Shown here one piece after another: positions 63,962 to 64,000 of a stretch of DNA of 64,000 nucleotides. A program made the position numbers and the translations under genes. Numbering within the stretch: position 1 is the stretch's first letter; every line of letters begins with the position of its first letter. Under the pieces are notes generated by a model that was not told the origin of the DNA, searched no databases, and worked only from the letters and a program-made list of their open reading frames with translations. The stretch is from Bacteroidales bacterium (GTDB lineage Bacteria; Bacteroidota; Bacteroidia; Bacteroidales; Muribaculaceae), in the NCBI GenBank assembly GCA_030536615.1, contig JAUNPQ010000002.1, positions 22,643 through 86,642 on the forward strand, in the 5' to 3' direction.

Positions 63962-64000
63962 AGGGGGCGGTTACCTACTCTTCCGCTTTCGCAGTACCAT
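63962..64000 (-). rRNA. rrf: 5S ribosomal RNA, 3' end (partial)
   Basis: On the minus strand the sequence reads ATGGTACTGCGAAAGCGGAAGAG then TAGGTAACCGCC, the conserved 3' end of 5S rRNA (loop E side and terminal stem). The rest, and presumably the 23S and 16S genes, lie beyond the window edge. Confidence 0.85.

Overview
The window looks like chromosomal DNA from a gut Bacteroidales bacterium, probably of the Muribaculaceae or a related family. I judged this from gene content and regulatory signals, not a database search. The signs are a SusC/SusD polysaccharide utilisation locus with a DUF6377 regulator, NigD-like and DUF3467 proteins, a C10 peptidase, myo-inositol phosphate synthase, moderate to high GC, and many promoters of the Bacteroidetes type (TTTG or TTG at -33, TAnnTTTG at -7, spacer 19 to 21).

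Layout. 1-314 is the 3' end of a GH9 glycosidase. 471-12497 is a plus-strand housekeeping block: lolD-type ATPase, NigD-like lipoprotein, DUF3467, cysS, a RecD-like helicase, then yceD-rpmF-fabH-era-der, an acyl-CoA synthetase and pheA. 12498-17842 holds an acetyltransferase, dnaX (its tau region lies in the -1 frame), inositol-phosphate synthase, a SlyD-like isomerase and a small acidic lipoprotein. 17928-22124 is a compact minus-strand cassette of phage-like structural genes: a 43-residue protein, a major-capsid-like protein, a connector-like protein, a portal-like protein and two unknown small proteins. It has no terminase, integrase or tail genes and is driven by a host-type promoter. 22501-25805 holds a C10 cysteine protease among three paralogous small outer-membrane beta-barrel genes, the first of them frameshifted. 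26006-30444 is nhaC, a sugar nucleotidyltransferase, pdxA and rlmN.

30658-33371 is a more AT-rich accessory stretch: a truncated ORF6N gene, a CPBP protease, a small membrane ORF and a DUF4143 ATPase. A tRNA-Asp, an ion-channel-like protein, DUF1573 and DUF2284 proteins and a large membrane protein follow. 38234-53295 is a polysaccharide utilisation locus (SusC, SusD, surface glycan-binding lipoprotein, GH16, GH5, two GH3, DUF6377 regulator) that fits beta-glucan breakdown: surface capture and endo-cleavage, TonB-dependent import, then periplasmic release of glucose. 53747-63845 is housekeeping: gapA, an operon mscL-aroK-ald-rnhA, a PpiD/SurA-type foldase, a cytidylate-kinase-like protein, an esterase, recF, a DciA-like DUF721 protein and a thioesterase. 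The window ends in the 3' part of a minus-strand 5S rRNA gene.

Most noteworthy are the capsid-portal cassette, the split dnaX, the three genes whose start codon sits 4-5 nt after a -7 box (probable leaderless mRNAs), and the repeat-rich promoter of the DUF4143 ATPase.
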